From assembly GCA_934394565.1 (NCBI GenBank), contig CAKRQV010000009.1:1-64000 (forward strand): 64,000 nucleotides of DNA. The letters run 5' to 3'. This document shows, piece by piece, positions 26,868 through 36,075 of the stretch. Source of the DNA: an uncultured Lachnospiraceae bacterium (lineage in GTDB: Bacteria; Bacillota; Clostridia; Lachnospirales; Lachnospiraceae). Made by a program: the position numbers and the translations under genes. The notes under the pieces are model-generated. The model worked only from the letters and a program-made list of their open reading frames with translations, was not told the DNA's origin and searched no databases. How positions within the stretch are numbered: position 1 is the first letter of the stretch; each line of letters starts with the position of its first letter.

Positions 26868-28259
26868 TTATGCTTCCTTCAGGAAAGCCACATAGCCCTT
26901 CTTTGCCTCGTAAATATCCGCCTTGCTGGCGATCTCCTGCGGTGCATGCATATTCAGAAGAGCCACACCACTGTCAATCACATTCATACCATACAGTGCA
27001 GAAATATAGGCGATCGTTCCACCGCCACCGATATCTACCTTACCAAGCTCTGCCGTCTGGAAAGCCACACCATTTTCATCAAAAATACGGCGGATTTCGG
27101 CCACATATTCTGCATTGGCATCGTTGGAGCCGGACTTACCGCGTGCACCGGTGTACTTGTTGATGACAAGACCTCTGCCAAAATATGCTGCATTTTTCTT
27201 TTCAAAGAAGCTGGCAAAATTCGGATCAAAAGCTGCGCTGACATCACTGGAAAGCATCACACAGTTTCTCAGGCAACGACGTACAGCCAGTTCACTGTAC
27301 ACACCCATGCAGTTCATAACTTCTGCTGTGGCATTCTCAAAGAAAGCAGACTGCATACCGGTAGCACCCACACTGCCAATCTCTTCTTTGTCTACCAGCA
27401 GGCAGCACATTGTCTTTTCCTGGGTCTCAGCCTCCAGCATAGCTACAAGGGAGGTATAGGCGCAGATACGGTCATCCTGTCCATAAGCCAGCACCATGCT
27501 GCGGTCCAGACCACAGTCTCTGGCCTTGTTTGCCGGTACAACCTCGATTTCTGCGGAGAGGAAATCTTCCTCTTCCATGTTATATTCCTTTTTCAGAAGT
27601 TCCAGTACATATGCGCTGACTGCATCCTTAATCTCTTTATCATCTTCACTCTTTAACGGACGGCTGCCCACAAGAACATCCAGATTTTCACCCTCGATGA
27701 CTTCTGTGGCCTTTTTATCCATCTGTTTGCCGGCCAGATGAATCAACAGATCACTGATACACATTACCGGATCATCCTCTTTTTCACCGATGGCAAGCTC
27801 GATCACGGAACCGTCTTTCTTTACCACAACGCCATGCAGAGCCAGCGGGATCGTTACCCACTGATATTTCTTGATACCACCATAATAATGTGTATCCAGA
27901 AGCGCCATTTCCGTATCTTCAAACAGCGGATTCTGCTTCAGATCCAGTCGTGGCGAATCAATATGGGCACCCAGAATGCGCATACCCTGCTCCATGCTGC
28001 CCGTACCGATATGATACAAAGCCAGTCCCTTTTTCATATTGATGGCATAAACTTTGTCACCGGCCTTTAAGCTTTCACCTGCGGCGATCACCTCTTCCAG
28101 ATCACGGTATCCGGCTTTTTTTGCCAGTGCTACAGATTCGGTAACACACTCCCGCTCTGTTTTACCATGATCCAGATATTTTCTGTAATCCTTTGCAAGA
28201 GCCTCCAGCTCGGCCAGCTGTGTCTCATTGTATCCGGTCCATGCATTTTTTCTTTCCAT
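26868..28259 (-). CDS. M18 family aspartyl aminopeptidase
   Basis: Cytoplasmic zinc aminopeptidase, 463 residues. Metal ligands are visible in LGAHIDSPRLDLK (His/Asp), DKEEIGSVGATGM (Glu pair), SSDVSAAFDP (Asp) and the late LNMHAPQE (His). M18 enzymes release N-terminal acidic residues and assemble as dodecamers. The length is typical of the Clostridia branch. It lies between two terminators, so it is probably a single-gene unit. Confidence 0.94.
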   Translation of the reverse strand: MERKNAWTGYNETQLAELEALAKDYRKYLDHGKTERECVTESVALAKKAGYRDLEEVIAAGESLKAGDKVYAINMKKGLALYHIGTGSMEQGMRILGAHIDSPRLDLKQNPLFEDTEMALLDTHYYGGIKKYQWVTIPLALHGVVVKKDGSVIELAIGEKEDDPVMCISDLLIHLAGKQMDKKATEVIEGENLDVLVGSRPLKSEDDKEIKDAVSAYVLELLKKEYNMEEEDFLSAEIEVVPANKARDCGLDRSMVLAYGQDDRICAYTSLVAMLEAETQEKTMCCLLVDKEEIGSVGATGMQSAFFENATAEVMNCMGVYSELAVRRCLRNCVMLSSDVSAAFDPNFASFFEKKNAAYFGRGLVINKYTGARGKSGSNDANAEYVAEIRRIFDENGVAFQTAELGKVDIGGGGTIAYISALYGMNVIDSGVALLNMHAPQEIASKADIYEAKKGYVAFLKEA

Positions 28260-28285
28260 ATACGTTATCCTCGTTTCTTTTTATT

Positions 28286-28315
28286 TAAAAAGGCTGCCAC
28301 AGATCTGCGGCAGCC
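28286..28315 (-). terminator. Intrinsic terminator after the Na/Pi cotransporter gene
   Basis: Minus-strand stem GGCTGCCGCAGATCTGTGGCAGCC followed by TTTTTAAA. It sits between the cotransporter stop and the aminopeptidase start. Confidence 0.88.
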
Positions 28316-28360
28316 CCAATCGCAACATATCTGTCACGAACCATCATAATCTTTCTCTTA

Positions 28361-30013
28361 TCAATCGTCAAGCTCTGCGGACGACTTCTCCTTTTCTACG
28401 ACAGAATAGGCAATATTCTCGGCATGATCTCCGATACGTTCCAGACCGATCAAAAGGTCGGTAAAGATCAGTCCCGCTTCGATCGAACATTTGCCCATCG
28501 ACATACGACGTACATGACCTTCCTGGTATTCGATCTGCTTGTCATCGATCATATTTTCCAGATAATCGATTTCTTCCAGCAAAGACTCATCCTCTGTAGT
28601 AAACATCTTGATCGCTGCATCGTAAATATTGGTAACATATGCAAAGATATCGATCATCTCATCACGGCCCTCGTCCGTAAATTTGATACGACTGTCACGT
28701 TTTTTCTCTGCAGATTCCAGAATATTGACTGCATGATCTCCGATTCGCTCGATATCAATCACCACATGAAACAGTCCGCCGATACGGGCCGCATCTGACA
28801 ATGGCAGCTGGTATTTATTGGTATCCACCAGAAACTCCGTAATCGCATGGCTCAGATAGTCGATATAGCTTTCTCTCTTACGGATCACTTCGCTGTTATC
28901 CAGCTCATCATACAAAAGGGCATCTCTGGACAATTCCAGATTTTCCTGTACCATATGGGCCATACGCTCGATCTCCTGGATCGTGTCGATCAGCGCTGTG
29001 GATTCCACAAACTTTTTATTACGGCCAATGTAGAGAAGCTTCTTCTCATCCAGGCTGTCACCAGCAGCAGTTCCATCCGGAATCAGCTTACGAACAAGCG
29101 CCAACAGCTGATTGGATACCGGCAGAAGGATGATACACTGGAAGATCTTGAAAATTGTATCGGCATTGGCTACGAAACGCTTGTAGTTGTCCGCACCGTT
29201 GATGGCTGCAATACCACCGATCACCTGTTCCTTGGCAAAAATCATAATAATCGAAATAACGATCATACCGACAACATTGAACAATACATGTACCAGTGCC
29301 GTTCTTTTGGCATCTTTGTTGGCATTCATCGCTGCCATAACAGCCGGTGTACAGGAACCGATATTGGCGCCCAGGATAAAATAAATACAGGCAGCCAGTC
29401 CCACCAGACCAGAATCGGCCAGCAGTACCAGCACACTGACCGTAACAGAGGAACTCTGTACGATCACCGTCAGGATAAAGCCAACCAGCACGGCAATGAC
29501 TGGATTTTCCAGACTGGCAAACACACCCATGATCGTCGGAAAATCCTGTAAGGTTCCCAGTGCACCGGTCATGAAATTGATACCTAAAAACAGTGCACCA
29601 AAACCGAAAATAACCTCCGCCACTTTACGCAGGATCGGTTTTTTGCCAAACATAATAATAGCAGCACCGATAAAAATGATAAAAGGCGCTACTGCCGTCA
29701 GCTTCAGAGACACCAGCTGGGATGTGATCGTCGTACCGATATTGGCACCGAAGGTAATACCGACCGACTTCTCCAGCGTCATGATACCGGCATTGACAAA
29801 GCTGACCTCCATAACGGTCGTCGCACCGGACGACTGGATGACTGCGGTAAACAATGCACCAAACAAAACAGCTGTGATCTTATTCTTCGTAACAGAATTC
29901 AGGATACCTCTGAGTTTTTCACCTGCTGCTTTTTGCAGACTCTCGCTCATGAATTTCATACCGAACAGGAACAGAGCCAGTCCGCTGAGCAATTCTGTAA
30001 TCATCGCATACAT
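28361..30013 (-). CDS. Na+/phosphate cotransporter with PhoU-like domain
   Basis: 550 residues: two Na_Pi_cotrans repeats in the first 310 residues, each with a QSS motif (TAVIQSSGATTVMEV near 60; LTVIVQSSSVTVSVLV near 185), and a soluble C-terminal PhoU-like helical domain (about 345-545). Bacterial homologues take up phosphate with sodium; the PhoU domain suggests coupling to phosphate status. It is a single-gene unit with its own promoter and terminator. Confidence 0.93.
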   Translation of the reverse strand: MYAMITELLSGLALFLFGMKFMSESLQKAAGEKLRGILNSVTKNKITAVLFGALFTAVIQSSGATTVMEVSFVNAGIMTLEKSVGITFGANIGTTITSQLVSLKLTAVAPFIIFIGAAIIMFGKKPILRKVAEVIFGFGALFLGINFMTGALGTLQDFPTIMGVFASLENPVIAVLVGFILTVIVQSSSVTVSVLVLLADSGLVGLAACIYFILGANIGSCTPAVMAAMNANKDAKRTALVHVLFNVVGMIVISIIMIFAKEQVIGGIAAINGADNYKRFVANADTIFKIFQCIILLPVSNQLLALVRKLIPDGTAAGDSLDEKKLLYIGRNKKFVESTALIDTIQEIERMAHMVQENLELSRDALLYDELDNSEVIRKRESYIDYLSHAITEFLVDTNKYQLPLSDAARIGGLFHVVIDIERIGDHAVNILESAEKKRDSRIKFTDEGRDEMIDIFAYVTNIYDAAIKMFTTEDESLLEEIDYLENMIDDKQIEYQEGHVRRMSMGKCSIEAGLIFTDLLIGLERIGDHAENIAYSVVEKEKSSAELDD

Positions 30014-30053
30014 ATGTTTTTTCTCCTTAGTCTTTTGTGACTTTCCACCTTAT

Positions 30054-30082
30054 ATAATAAGTAAAATATACGTGTATGTCAT
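30054..30082 (-). promoter_or_regulatory. Probable sigma-A promoter of the Na/Pi cotransporter gene
   Basis: Minus-strand ATGACA, 17 bp spacer, TATTAT. Short inverted ATATAC/GTATAT sequences overlap the -35 and spacer and could be an operator. No confident Pho box was recognised. Confidence 0.6.
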
Positions 30083-30116
30083 GTATATTTTTTGTAAAAT
30101 CCGGTAAATTTCAACC

Positions 30117-30165
30117 AAAAAAAAGCAGGAGAGTTGGGCAAATTTTCTCTACTCCTGTTTTTTTT
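30117..30165 (-). terminator. Intrinsic terminator after the flavodoxin gene
   Basis: Stem CAGGAG/CTCCTG with an extended internal loop, followed on the minus strand by eight T. An A-run precedes it, so it could act in both directions. Confidence 0.82.
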
Positions 30166-30213
30166 CATGGTTTTTACGGATTTTACACAAAAATTTATTT
30201 TTTTTTTGTGGAT

Positions 30214-30726
30214 TTATGCATTTTGTGTGGCTAACCACTGCAGCAAAGAACGCAGATTCTTAACATCTACCTTATCGCCGCCATTTTTATAAAATGACAG
30301 CCTCTCTTCTTCCTGCGGTGTGCGCTCCTTTTTCTTTTCCAGCTTTGGTAATTGCATTTTGATCATGCTGCGCATAAGAAAACGATCCATGCCGTGAAGT
30401 TTGTTAAGATCAAAACCGCCCTGCAGATAAAATACCGGAACATTTAAGCGATATGTCCGCTGTACTCCTGCTGCCTGCGCACTGTTCTGCGCTCCAAGAC
30501 CAACAGCACAGACCGCAGCCAGGTGATAAGCTTTTGCGGCTTTGTCCAGACCCATCAGACGTCCGGCCTTTAACCAGCCCATATAGATCACCGGGTCTTC
30601 TTTTGAAATCTTTCCCGGTACCTTTCCCAGTTCGAAAGCCTCCAGCCCGGTCTCCAATGCCAGAAGTTTCGCATATTTTCTGGTAAAGCCAGTATTCGAT
30701 GTATAGATAATCGCCTTGATATTCAT
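30214..30726 (-). CDS. Flavodoxin-domain protein (HemG/Flavodoxin_5 like)
   Basis: 170 residues with an FMN phosphate-loop motif YTSNTGFTRKYA near residue 8, a strand VIYMGWLKAG and a C-terminal basic Lys/Glu-rich segment. It resembles the short-chain flavodoxin-like Flavodoxin_5 group rather than a classical electron-transfer flavodoxin. Its redox partner is not evident. It has a CTTCCT-complement ribosome site (AGGAAG) and is a single-gene unit upstream of the tRNA terminator. Confidence 0.82.
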   Translation of the reverse strand: MNIKAIIYTSNTGFTRKYAKLLALETGLEAFELGKVPGKISKEDPVIYMGWLKAGRLMGLDKAAKAYHLAAVCAVGLGAQNSAQAAGVQRTYRLNVPVFYLQGGFDLNKLHGMDRFLMRSMIKMQLPKLEKKKERTPQEEERLSFYKNGGDKVDVKNLRSLLQWLATQNA

Positions 30727-30819
30727 GTTGCTTTCCTTCCTGTAAATCGTATATGAACGTCATTATATCTTATTTTTTTTATAAAAACCACTGTTTTTCA
30801 TTTTCTGCACGGGAAATCT

Positions 30820-30863
30820 AAAAGCCCCTGATTTTTCAAAGCTGAAAAATCAGGGGCTTTTTT
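30820..30863 (-). terminator. Terminator of the tRNA-Gly operon
   Basis: Near-perfect stem AAAGCCCCTGATTTTTC/GAAAAATCAGGGGCTTT with a loop of about six bases and T-runs on both strands. It begins 2 bp after the tRNA-Gly(CCC) gene. Confidence 0.92.
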
Positions 30864-30864
30864 A

Positions 30865-30935
30865 AGCGGGGTACGGGAGTCGAACCCGCCTCCGAGCCTT
30901 GGGAAGGCCCTGTACTACCGATGTACTAACCCCGC
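30865..30935 (-). tRNA. tRNA-Gly (CCC)
   Basis: Complete cloverleaf on the minus strand: acceptor GCGGGGT/ACCCCGC, D-stem GTAC/GTAC, anticodon loop TTCCCAA giving anticodon CCC, T-arm GCGGGTTCGACTCCCGT. CCA is not encoded. It is third in a run of three glycine tRNAs. Confidence 0.93.
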
Positions 30936-31020
30936 AGAAGTCTGCACAAATACCAGCCCGACTCTGCAATACGCTCACCATCCTGGATACCGCTGCGAAC
31001 GGGCTTCTATATAACAAAAA

Positions 31021-31092
31021 AGCGCGAGACGGGATTCGAACCCGCGACCCTCGCCTTGGCAAGGCGATACTCCACCACTGAGCCACTCGCGC
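31021..31092 (-). tRNA. tRNA-Gly (GCC)
   Basis: Minus-strand cloverleaf: acceptor GCGCGAG/CTCGCGC, anticodon loop TTGCCAA (anticodon GCC) on stem CGCC/GGCG, T-arm GCGGGTTCGAATCCCGT. CCA is not encoded. It lies 6 bp downstream of tRNA-Gly(TCC). Confidence 0.94.
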
Positions 31093-31098
31093 ACAAAG

Positions 31099-31169
31099 AG
31101 CAGGTGATGAGAATCGAACTCACGTTCTCAGCTTGGAAGGCTGATGTTCTACCATTGAACCACACCTGC
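31099..31169 (-). tRNA. tRNA-Gly (TCC)
   Basis: Minus-strand cloverleaf: acceptor GCAGGTG/CACCTGC with minor mispairing, anticodon loop CTTCCAA (anticodon TCC) on stem CAGC/GCTG, T-arm GTGAGTTCGATTCTCAT. CCA is not encoded. It is first in the tRNA-Gly operon, about 25 bp from a consensus promoter. Confidence 0.94.
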
Positions 31170-31194
31170 AATATTCATTTTTGAGACGTTTGTT

Positions 31195-31223
31195 ATTATA
31201 TCAGTGCGTCCCGCTGGTGTCAA
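31195..31223 (-). promoter_or_regulatory. Consensus sigma-A promoter of the tRNA-Gly operon
   Basis: Exact TTGACA (31218-31223), 17 bp spacer and exact TATAAT (31195-31200) on the minus strand, as expected for a stable-RNA operon. Confidence 0.92.
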
Positions 31224-31300
31224 TCTTTTTTTTCATTTTTTTTTGCATTCGCTGCAGGTAACATTTTTTTTGCATATCCCGTGGATACACGCAACACACA

Positions 31301-31323
31301 AAAATGATCCACTGGATCATTTT
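31301..31323 (-). terminator. Short palindromic terminator behind the efflux operon
   Basis: AAAATGATCCA-C-TGGATCATTTT, 11 bp arms around one base, with A/T runs on both sides. A second weaker hairpin (AAAGCA...TGCTTT) lies nearer the permease stop at about 31344-31374. Together they probably end the macA-ATPase-permease transcript. Confidence 0.65.
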
Positions 31324-31425
31324 TCATATGCATGGCAACACAGAAAGCACCGGACAGATGCTCCGATGCTTTGCATGCCATTTACATATTTCGACAGATT
31401 CGGTACTCTGTGTCCTGACAGTATG

Positions 31426-32610
31426 TCAACCTTCAAAACGCAGCGCGTCGATCGGCAGCATAGTTGCCGCCTTATTGGCCGGATACAGCCCGAAAAGGAC
31501 ACCGATACACATCGAAAACAGGATAGAGATCATTACTACAGTACTGTTCAGGCCATACGATACACCGCCAAAGACATTGACAACAGCAAGGAGCGCCCCC
31601 GACAGCCCGATACCGATCAGACAGCCAAGGAGGCTGATCGTCAGCGCCTCGATCAGAAACTGCAGCATGATCGTTCCACGGCCCGCACCGATAGCCTTGC
31701 GGATACCGATCTCTCTGGTACGCTCTGTCACAGACACCAGCATAATATTCATGATACCGATACCACCAACCAGCAGAGAAATCGCCGCAATACCGCCCAG
31801 CAGCAGACTTAAGGTGCCGGTCACAGAGCTCAATGCATCCATGATCTCTGACTGGTTTGTGATGGAAAAGGCATCCTCATCCTCGTTGAACCTGTCCATC
31901 ATAAGCCGGGTCACGGTCTCTTCCGTAGCATCCATGCTATCCTCGCTGGTGGATGTCACATAAAAAGAAGTCACCTTTGTACTCACACTGTTCGATACAC
32001 GGATAGCCGTTGTATATGGGATATAGGCGATCAGCTGATCCCCCATCATAGATGTCAGCGAGGAGCTGTCGTCATCGTCCAGCACACCAACGATCGTAAA
32101 ATGCATACCATTCAGGGAAATCGTCTTTCCGACACAGGAGGTATAGCCGACCAGCTCCTCTGCCAGCGTCGAATTGACCACAGCCACATAATTGGCCTGC
32201 TCCACATCCGTTGTCTTCAGAAAACGACCATATTTCAGCTGCAGTCCCTGAATCATACTGTACGCAGCCGTCGTCCCCGTTACCATGACAGAATCACTCT
32301 CGCTGCCATACTTGCCGGTAACATTCAACGACGCGCCCGGCGCAGTCAGCGCAATATCTTCCTCATCCATCAGGGCGTTGACATCTGCCAGCGTCATGGG
32401 CTTTCCCTTATCATCGGAAATCGTGACCGTTAAAAGATTGCTGCCAAGACTGTTGATTTCATCCGTAACCGATGTTGTTGCTCCACTGACCAGGGAAACC
32501 AGCACGACCAGCGATACCACGCCGATGATAATGCCAAGCATCGTCAGAAATGAGCGCATTTTATTGGAAGCGATGGACTTCCATGCCATTTTCACAGACT
32601 GAAATACCAT
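31426..32610 (-). CDS. MacB-type ABC transporter permease
   Basis: 394 residues: a first membrane helix near 15-40, a large extracytoplasmic MacB_PCD domain (about 45-265), then three C-terminal helices of the FtsX/MacB fold (ISLLVGGIGIMNIMLVSVTERTREIGIRKAIGA near 285-315). This MacB has its ATPase on a separate polypeptide encoded just upstream. With that ATPase and the HlyD-like adaptor it should form a tripartite-like exporter of the macrolide/peptide efflux family. The substrate is unknown. Confidence 0.92.
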   Translation of the reverse strand: MVFQSVKMAWKSIASNKMRSFLTMLGIIIGVVSLVVLVSLVSGATTSVTDEINSLGSNLLTVTISDDKGKPMTLADVNALMDEEDIALTAPGASLNVTGKYGSESDSVMVTGTTAAYSMIQGLQLKYGRFLKTTDVEQANYVAVVNSTLAEELVGYTSCVGKTISLNGMHFTIVGVLDDDDSSSLTSMMGDQLIAYIPYTTAIRVSNSVSTKVTSFYVTSTSEDSMDATEETVTRLMMDRFNEDEDAFSITNQSEIMDALSSVTGTLSLLLGGIAAISLLVGGIGIMNIMLVSVTERTREIGIRKAIGAGRGTIMLQFLIEALTISLLGCLIGIGLSGALLAVVNVFGGVSYGLNSTVVMISILFSMCIGVLFGLYPANKAATMLPIDALRFEG

Positions 32611-33279
32611 CTACTCTACCTCCCTTACATGACCGTCACGGATCTGGATCCTCCGGGCTGCCTGCACTGCCACCTCATTGTCATGGGTAATCAGCACGAT
32701 CGTATTTCCCTGCGCATGCAGCTCATGAAAAATCCGCATAATATCCTCCCCCGTCCGGGAGTCCAGATTTCCCGTCGGCTCATCCGCAAGAAACAGTGAT
32801 GGCCGTGTAACCAGCGCCCGGGCGATCGCCACACGCTGCTGCTGACCGCCGGACAGCTGTACTGGACGGTGCTTCGCCCGTTTCCACAGATCCACGCGCT
32901 CCAGAGCCTCCCGGACACGCTCCATGCGTTCCTCACGCTTTACCCCCTGATAGATCAGTGGCAGCTCTACGTTTTCCTCTGCAGTCAGCTTACCGATCAG
33001 GTTAAAGCTCTGGAAAATAAAACCGATCTTTTTATTCCGCACAGCCGTCAGCTCCTTTTCCGTATACTTTTCGATCGCCACGCCGTCCAGCAGGTATTCT
33101 CCGCTGTCCGGTCGGTCCAGACAGCCGATAATATTCATCAACGTGGATTTTCCGCTGCCGGACGGACCGATGATACCGACAAATTCACCTTTTTTCACAT
33201 GCAATGAGGCGTGATCCAGCGCATGTACTTCTTCTCCGCCGATTGTATAGACCTTGGAGATATCTGTTAATCTGATCAT
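32611..33279 (-). CDS. ABC transporter ATPase, LolD/MacB type
   Basis: 222 residues with Walker A GPSGSGKST (near 38), Q-loop FQSFNLIGKL, signature LSGGQQQRVAIARAL and Walker B LFLADEPTGNLD. It abuts the permease with no gap and follows the adaptor gene after 9 bp, so the three genes are one operon. It powers the MacB-like permease mechanically rather than by classical substrate passage. Confidence 0.95.
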   Translation of the reverse strand: MIRLTDISKVYTIGGEEVHALDHASLHVKKGEFVGIIGPSGSGKSTLMNIIGCLDRPDSGEYLLDGVAIEKYTEKELTAVRNKKIGFIFQSFNLIGKLTAEENVELPLIYQGVKREERMERVREALERVDLWKRAKHRPVQLSGGQQQRVAIARALVTRPSLFLADEPTGNLDSRTGEDIMRIFHELHAQGNTIVLITHDNEVAVQAARRIQIRDGHVREVE

Positions 33280-33288
33280 ACTGCCTCC

Positions 33289-35958
33289 TTACTGTCTGTT
33301 ACCGCCGCCAGGTCCACCCTGCGGACCGTTACCGCTGCCATTGCCACCGGATCTGTCCTGTCCGTCCGGCGCACCACCGCCCGGCATCTGCATGTTGCCC
33401 ATATCCATACCAAACCCCATCGTATCCGAGCTGCTTTCCGTATAGCTGTAATATACCGTATCACCTTCAGACAGTCCGCTTACAATCTCCACACTCGTAC
33501 CGTCCGAAACGCCGGTCGTGACCTCTGTTTCTCCACCATATGTTCCCGTAGACGCATCGTAAGTCGTATAGACGGTCGTTTTATTGCCGTCTTCCTGCAG
33601 CGCCGCCTCCGGAACGATCAGACAGTTTTCAGCAGAAGATACCGTTACAACGACTGAGGCATTCATACCGGCCAGCATCTGATCCGTCTTGTCCAGTGTC
33701 ACTTCTGCCGTATACTTCGTTACGCCATTGGACGCTTCACTCGAAACCGTATTGACCGACGTCACCGTACCTTCAAAGGTCTCGCCATCCACAGCATCCA
33801 GCGTCACTTCTGCTGTCTGTCCCACGGACAGATTCAGGATATCCTGCTCATCCACACTCACGCTGACACACATTTTTTCATCCCTGGAGATCGTAAACGC
33901 TGTCGTAGTCGCTGTGTAGGTGTCCAGATTTTCTGTTTCTGTCTCGCTGTCCGCCGTACTACTGTCCGAAGAAGCACTGACAGACGATACGCGGTAGCCG
34001 CCGGATGCGCTGCCGGACATACCGCCGCTCATCTGACTGCCCTTTGCCTGGGCGGTAAGCCCTGCCGCCCCACTCTGTGCCGCCTGTGTATCCTGCGCGG
34101 TCGCGGCAAAAGCTGCCGTGATCGTCAGTGTTTTTCCATCTGCAGATACCTCCGCTTTTGTCTCCGCACTGTCCGCAGTCACGCTCTTTCGGTAACTTTC
34201 TGCAAGATTTCCGTCAAAATAATATCCATCTGACGCCTTATACGTCAAAGTTGCCGTGTATGCCGTACCTGCAGCATATGTTCCGGATACAGCGGGATTC
34301 CAGCTGATCGATGCACTGTAGCCTGTTCCGGAAGAAATCTCCGATTGCACGGCGTTTCCGGTGACCGGAGCTGTTACTGTCACATCCTGCAGAGTGGATA
34401 CGACGGTGTCCTCTGTGGCATCTGCAGAACTGCCGGTGTTGTCTCCATTATTCTCTGTACTGCTGCCACTGCCGGTATTGTCCGCATTGCTTTCTGTACT
34501 GCTGCCACTGCCGGTCTCTCCTGCATCGCTCTCCGCTGTTTTCTCTGTTGTCTGTGTCTGACCGCTGTTTTCCGCAGCCGTCTGCGTCTCTACATCACTC
34601 TGCGCAGCACTATCCTGCTGTGTACTCTGTACCGATGTATCCGCACTCACCTGCACAAAGCCACCGGAAACCGTCGAACAGCCCAGACTGACAAAACCTC
34701 CTGCACTGCCCTGTATCGCGTTCTGTGCCGCCGTACCTTTCATACCACTGCCAGTCGTTGTCGTATCAAATGTTGCGGCAGTACTGTCTGTGCCTGTCTG
34801 TGTACCGGTTGACTCACTCTTGTCCGTTGCCGCTTCTGTAACTGCCTGTGCGCTACTGTCCTGCGCCTTTTCCGCACTTGTTGTTTCCGTTTTCGTATCA
34901 TCAGATGACGCACCTGTATCCTGTGCTGTTTCTGTATCTGTTGTTGAAGCATCCTCCGTCACCAGCTCGGCATCCTCACAGTTTACACTCTGCACCGTAC
35001 CGGAAAACTCTGCATACAGGTTTGGATCCTTATACAGCGCCACTACCTGACTCAGCGCATCCGCCACCTCAGCCCGCTGGGCTACCAGCTTTTCATATGT
35101 CGCCGTCTTTCCGGTATCCTTCAACTTAAAAAGCACCGTGCCGTCACTAACCTTCTGATTTTCCTTTACAGAAACCGAAGATACCGTCCCTGTATAACCG
35201 TTCACCGTCAGCTCACTGTGGATATACAGCGCACCCATGCCCAGTACCGTGCCATCCTGACTTACCGTGACCTTCTCACCGTATTCCGGCCCATTATCCG
35301 TCATCGTGACGATTACCTTTGTGCCGCTGACCGATTCCACCGTACCGTCCACTGCAGAGCCATCCGATAAGGTCACCGTCACATCATCCCCAACAGATAC
35401 CTCTGATGCTGCCGTAATCTCCACAGCCATCTTTCCATCCAGTGAAATCAGCGCCAGCGCGCCATCCTCCTGCATCACATCCGTTACACCATCACCCTTT
35501 GCGGCATTGATCTTTTTCACACGGCCGGATACGCTGGATTTAATCTTTGTACTCACCGTATCATCCTTCGCATCCTCGATCTGACTGTCAAGGGAAGACA
35601 GCTCATTCTGTAACGTCTGCAGCGCCGTTTTCACAGAAACTGTATCCACCGTAGCCAGCAGATTCCCCGCTTTCACCGTATCCCCGGCATCCACATAGAC
35701 CTTATCCACCGTCAAAAGCGATAAAACATCGATATTCTGCACATCATCTGCCGCCAGCGTTCCCGTCCCGGACACCGTCGTACTGATCGTCCCCGTCTTC
35801 ACCTCATAGCTCCGGTTCGTATCTGCCACACTCTCCGTAGCCGTCCGGTTCTTCACCTTACCCGCGATCACCGTACCTCCCCCGGCCAGCACGATCACCA
35901 CCACACCCGCGATCACAGCAATCTTTATGATTTTCTTCTTATTAAATTTGCCCTGCAT
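33289..35958 (-). CDS. Enlarged MacA/HlyD-type efflux adaptor
   Basis: 889 residues from the ATG at 35958 after CAGGAGGTTAAG; the frame stays open upstream into repeat copy 2 but without a ribosome site. One N-terminal membrane helix (about 10-30). Biotinyl-lipoyl and hairpin elements follow (about 45-330). A Ser/Thr/Gln-rich low-complexity insert spans about 340-520, with two repeats of a GSGSSTE-type unit. Then come a beta-rich segment (about 530-625), another low-complexity stretch, an HlyD beta-barrel (about 690-850) and a Gly-rich tail. Family members usually have 350-450 residues, so this is about twice as long. Confidence 0.85.
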   Translation of the reverse strand: MQGKFNKKKIIKIAVIAGVVVIVLAGGGTVIAGKVKNRTATESVADTNRSYEVKTGTISTTVSGTGTLAADDVQNIDVLSLLTVDKVYVDAGDTVKAGNLLATVDTVSVKTALQTLQNELSSLDSQIEDAKDDTVSTKIKSSVSGRVKKINAAKGDGVTDVMQEDGALALISLDGKMAVEITAASEVSVGDDVTVTLSDGSAVDGTVESVSGTKVIVTMTDNGPEYGEKVTVSQDGTVLGMGALYIHSELTVNGYTGTVSSVSVKENQKVSDGTVLFKLKDTGKTATYEKLVAQRAEVADALSQVVALYKDPNLYAEFSGTVQSVNCEDAELVTEDASTTDTETAQDTGASSDDTKTETTSAEKAQDSSAQAVTEAATDKSESTGTQTGTDSTAATFDTTTTGSGMKGTAAQNAIQGSAGGFVSLGCSTVSGGFVQVSADTSVQSTQQDSAAQSDVETQTAAENSGQTQTTEKTAESDAGETGSGSSTESNADNTGSGSSTENNGDNTGSSADATEDTVVSTLQDVTVTAPVTGNAVQSEISSGTGYSASISWNPAVSGTYAAGTAYTATLTYKASDGYYFDGNLAESYRKSVTADSAETKAEVSADGKTLTITAAFAATAQDTQAAQSGAAGLTAQAKGSQMSGGMSGSASGGYRVSSVSASSDSSTADSETETENLDTYTATTTAFTISRDEKMCVSVSVDEQDILNLSVGQTAEVTLDAVDGETFEGTVTSVNTVSSEASNGVTKYTAEVTLDKTDQMLAGMNASVVVTVSSAENCLIVPEAALQEDGNKTTVYTTYDASTGTYGGETEVTTGVSDGTSVEIVSGLSEGDTVYYSYTESSSDTMGFGMDMGNMQMPGGGAPDGQDRSGGNGSGNGPQGGPGGGNRQ

Positions 35959-36075
35959 CTTAACCTCCTGCACATCATTTTCCTGTATTTTCTGCATCCC
36001 AGTATCTGGGAAAACTGTGAACATCCGATGAAAAAGATGTGAGAATGGTGTGAGATTTATCCAACTAAAGTAAAT

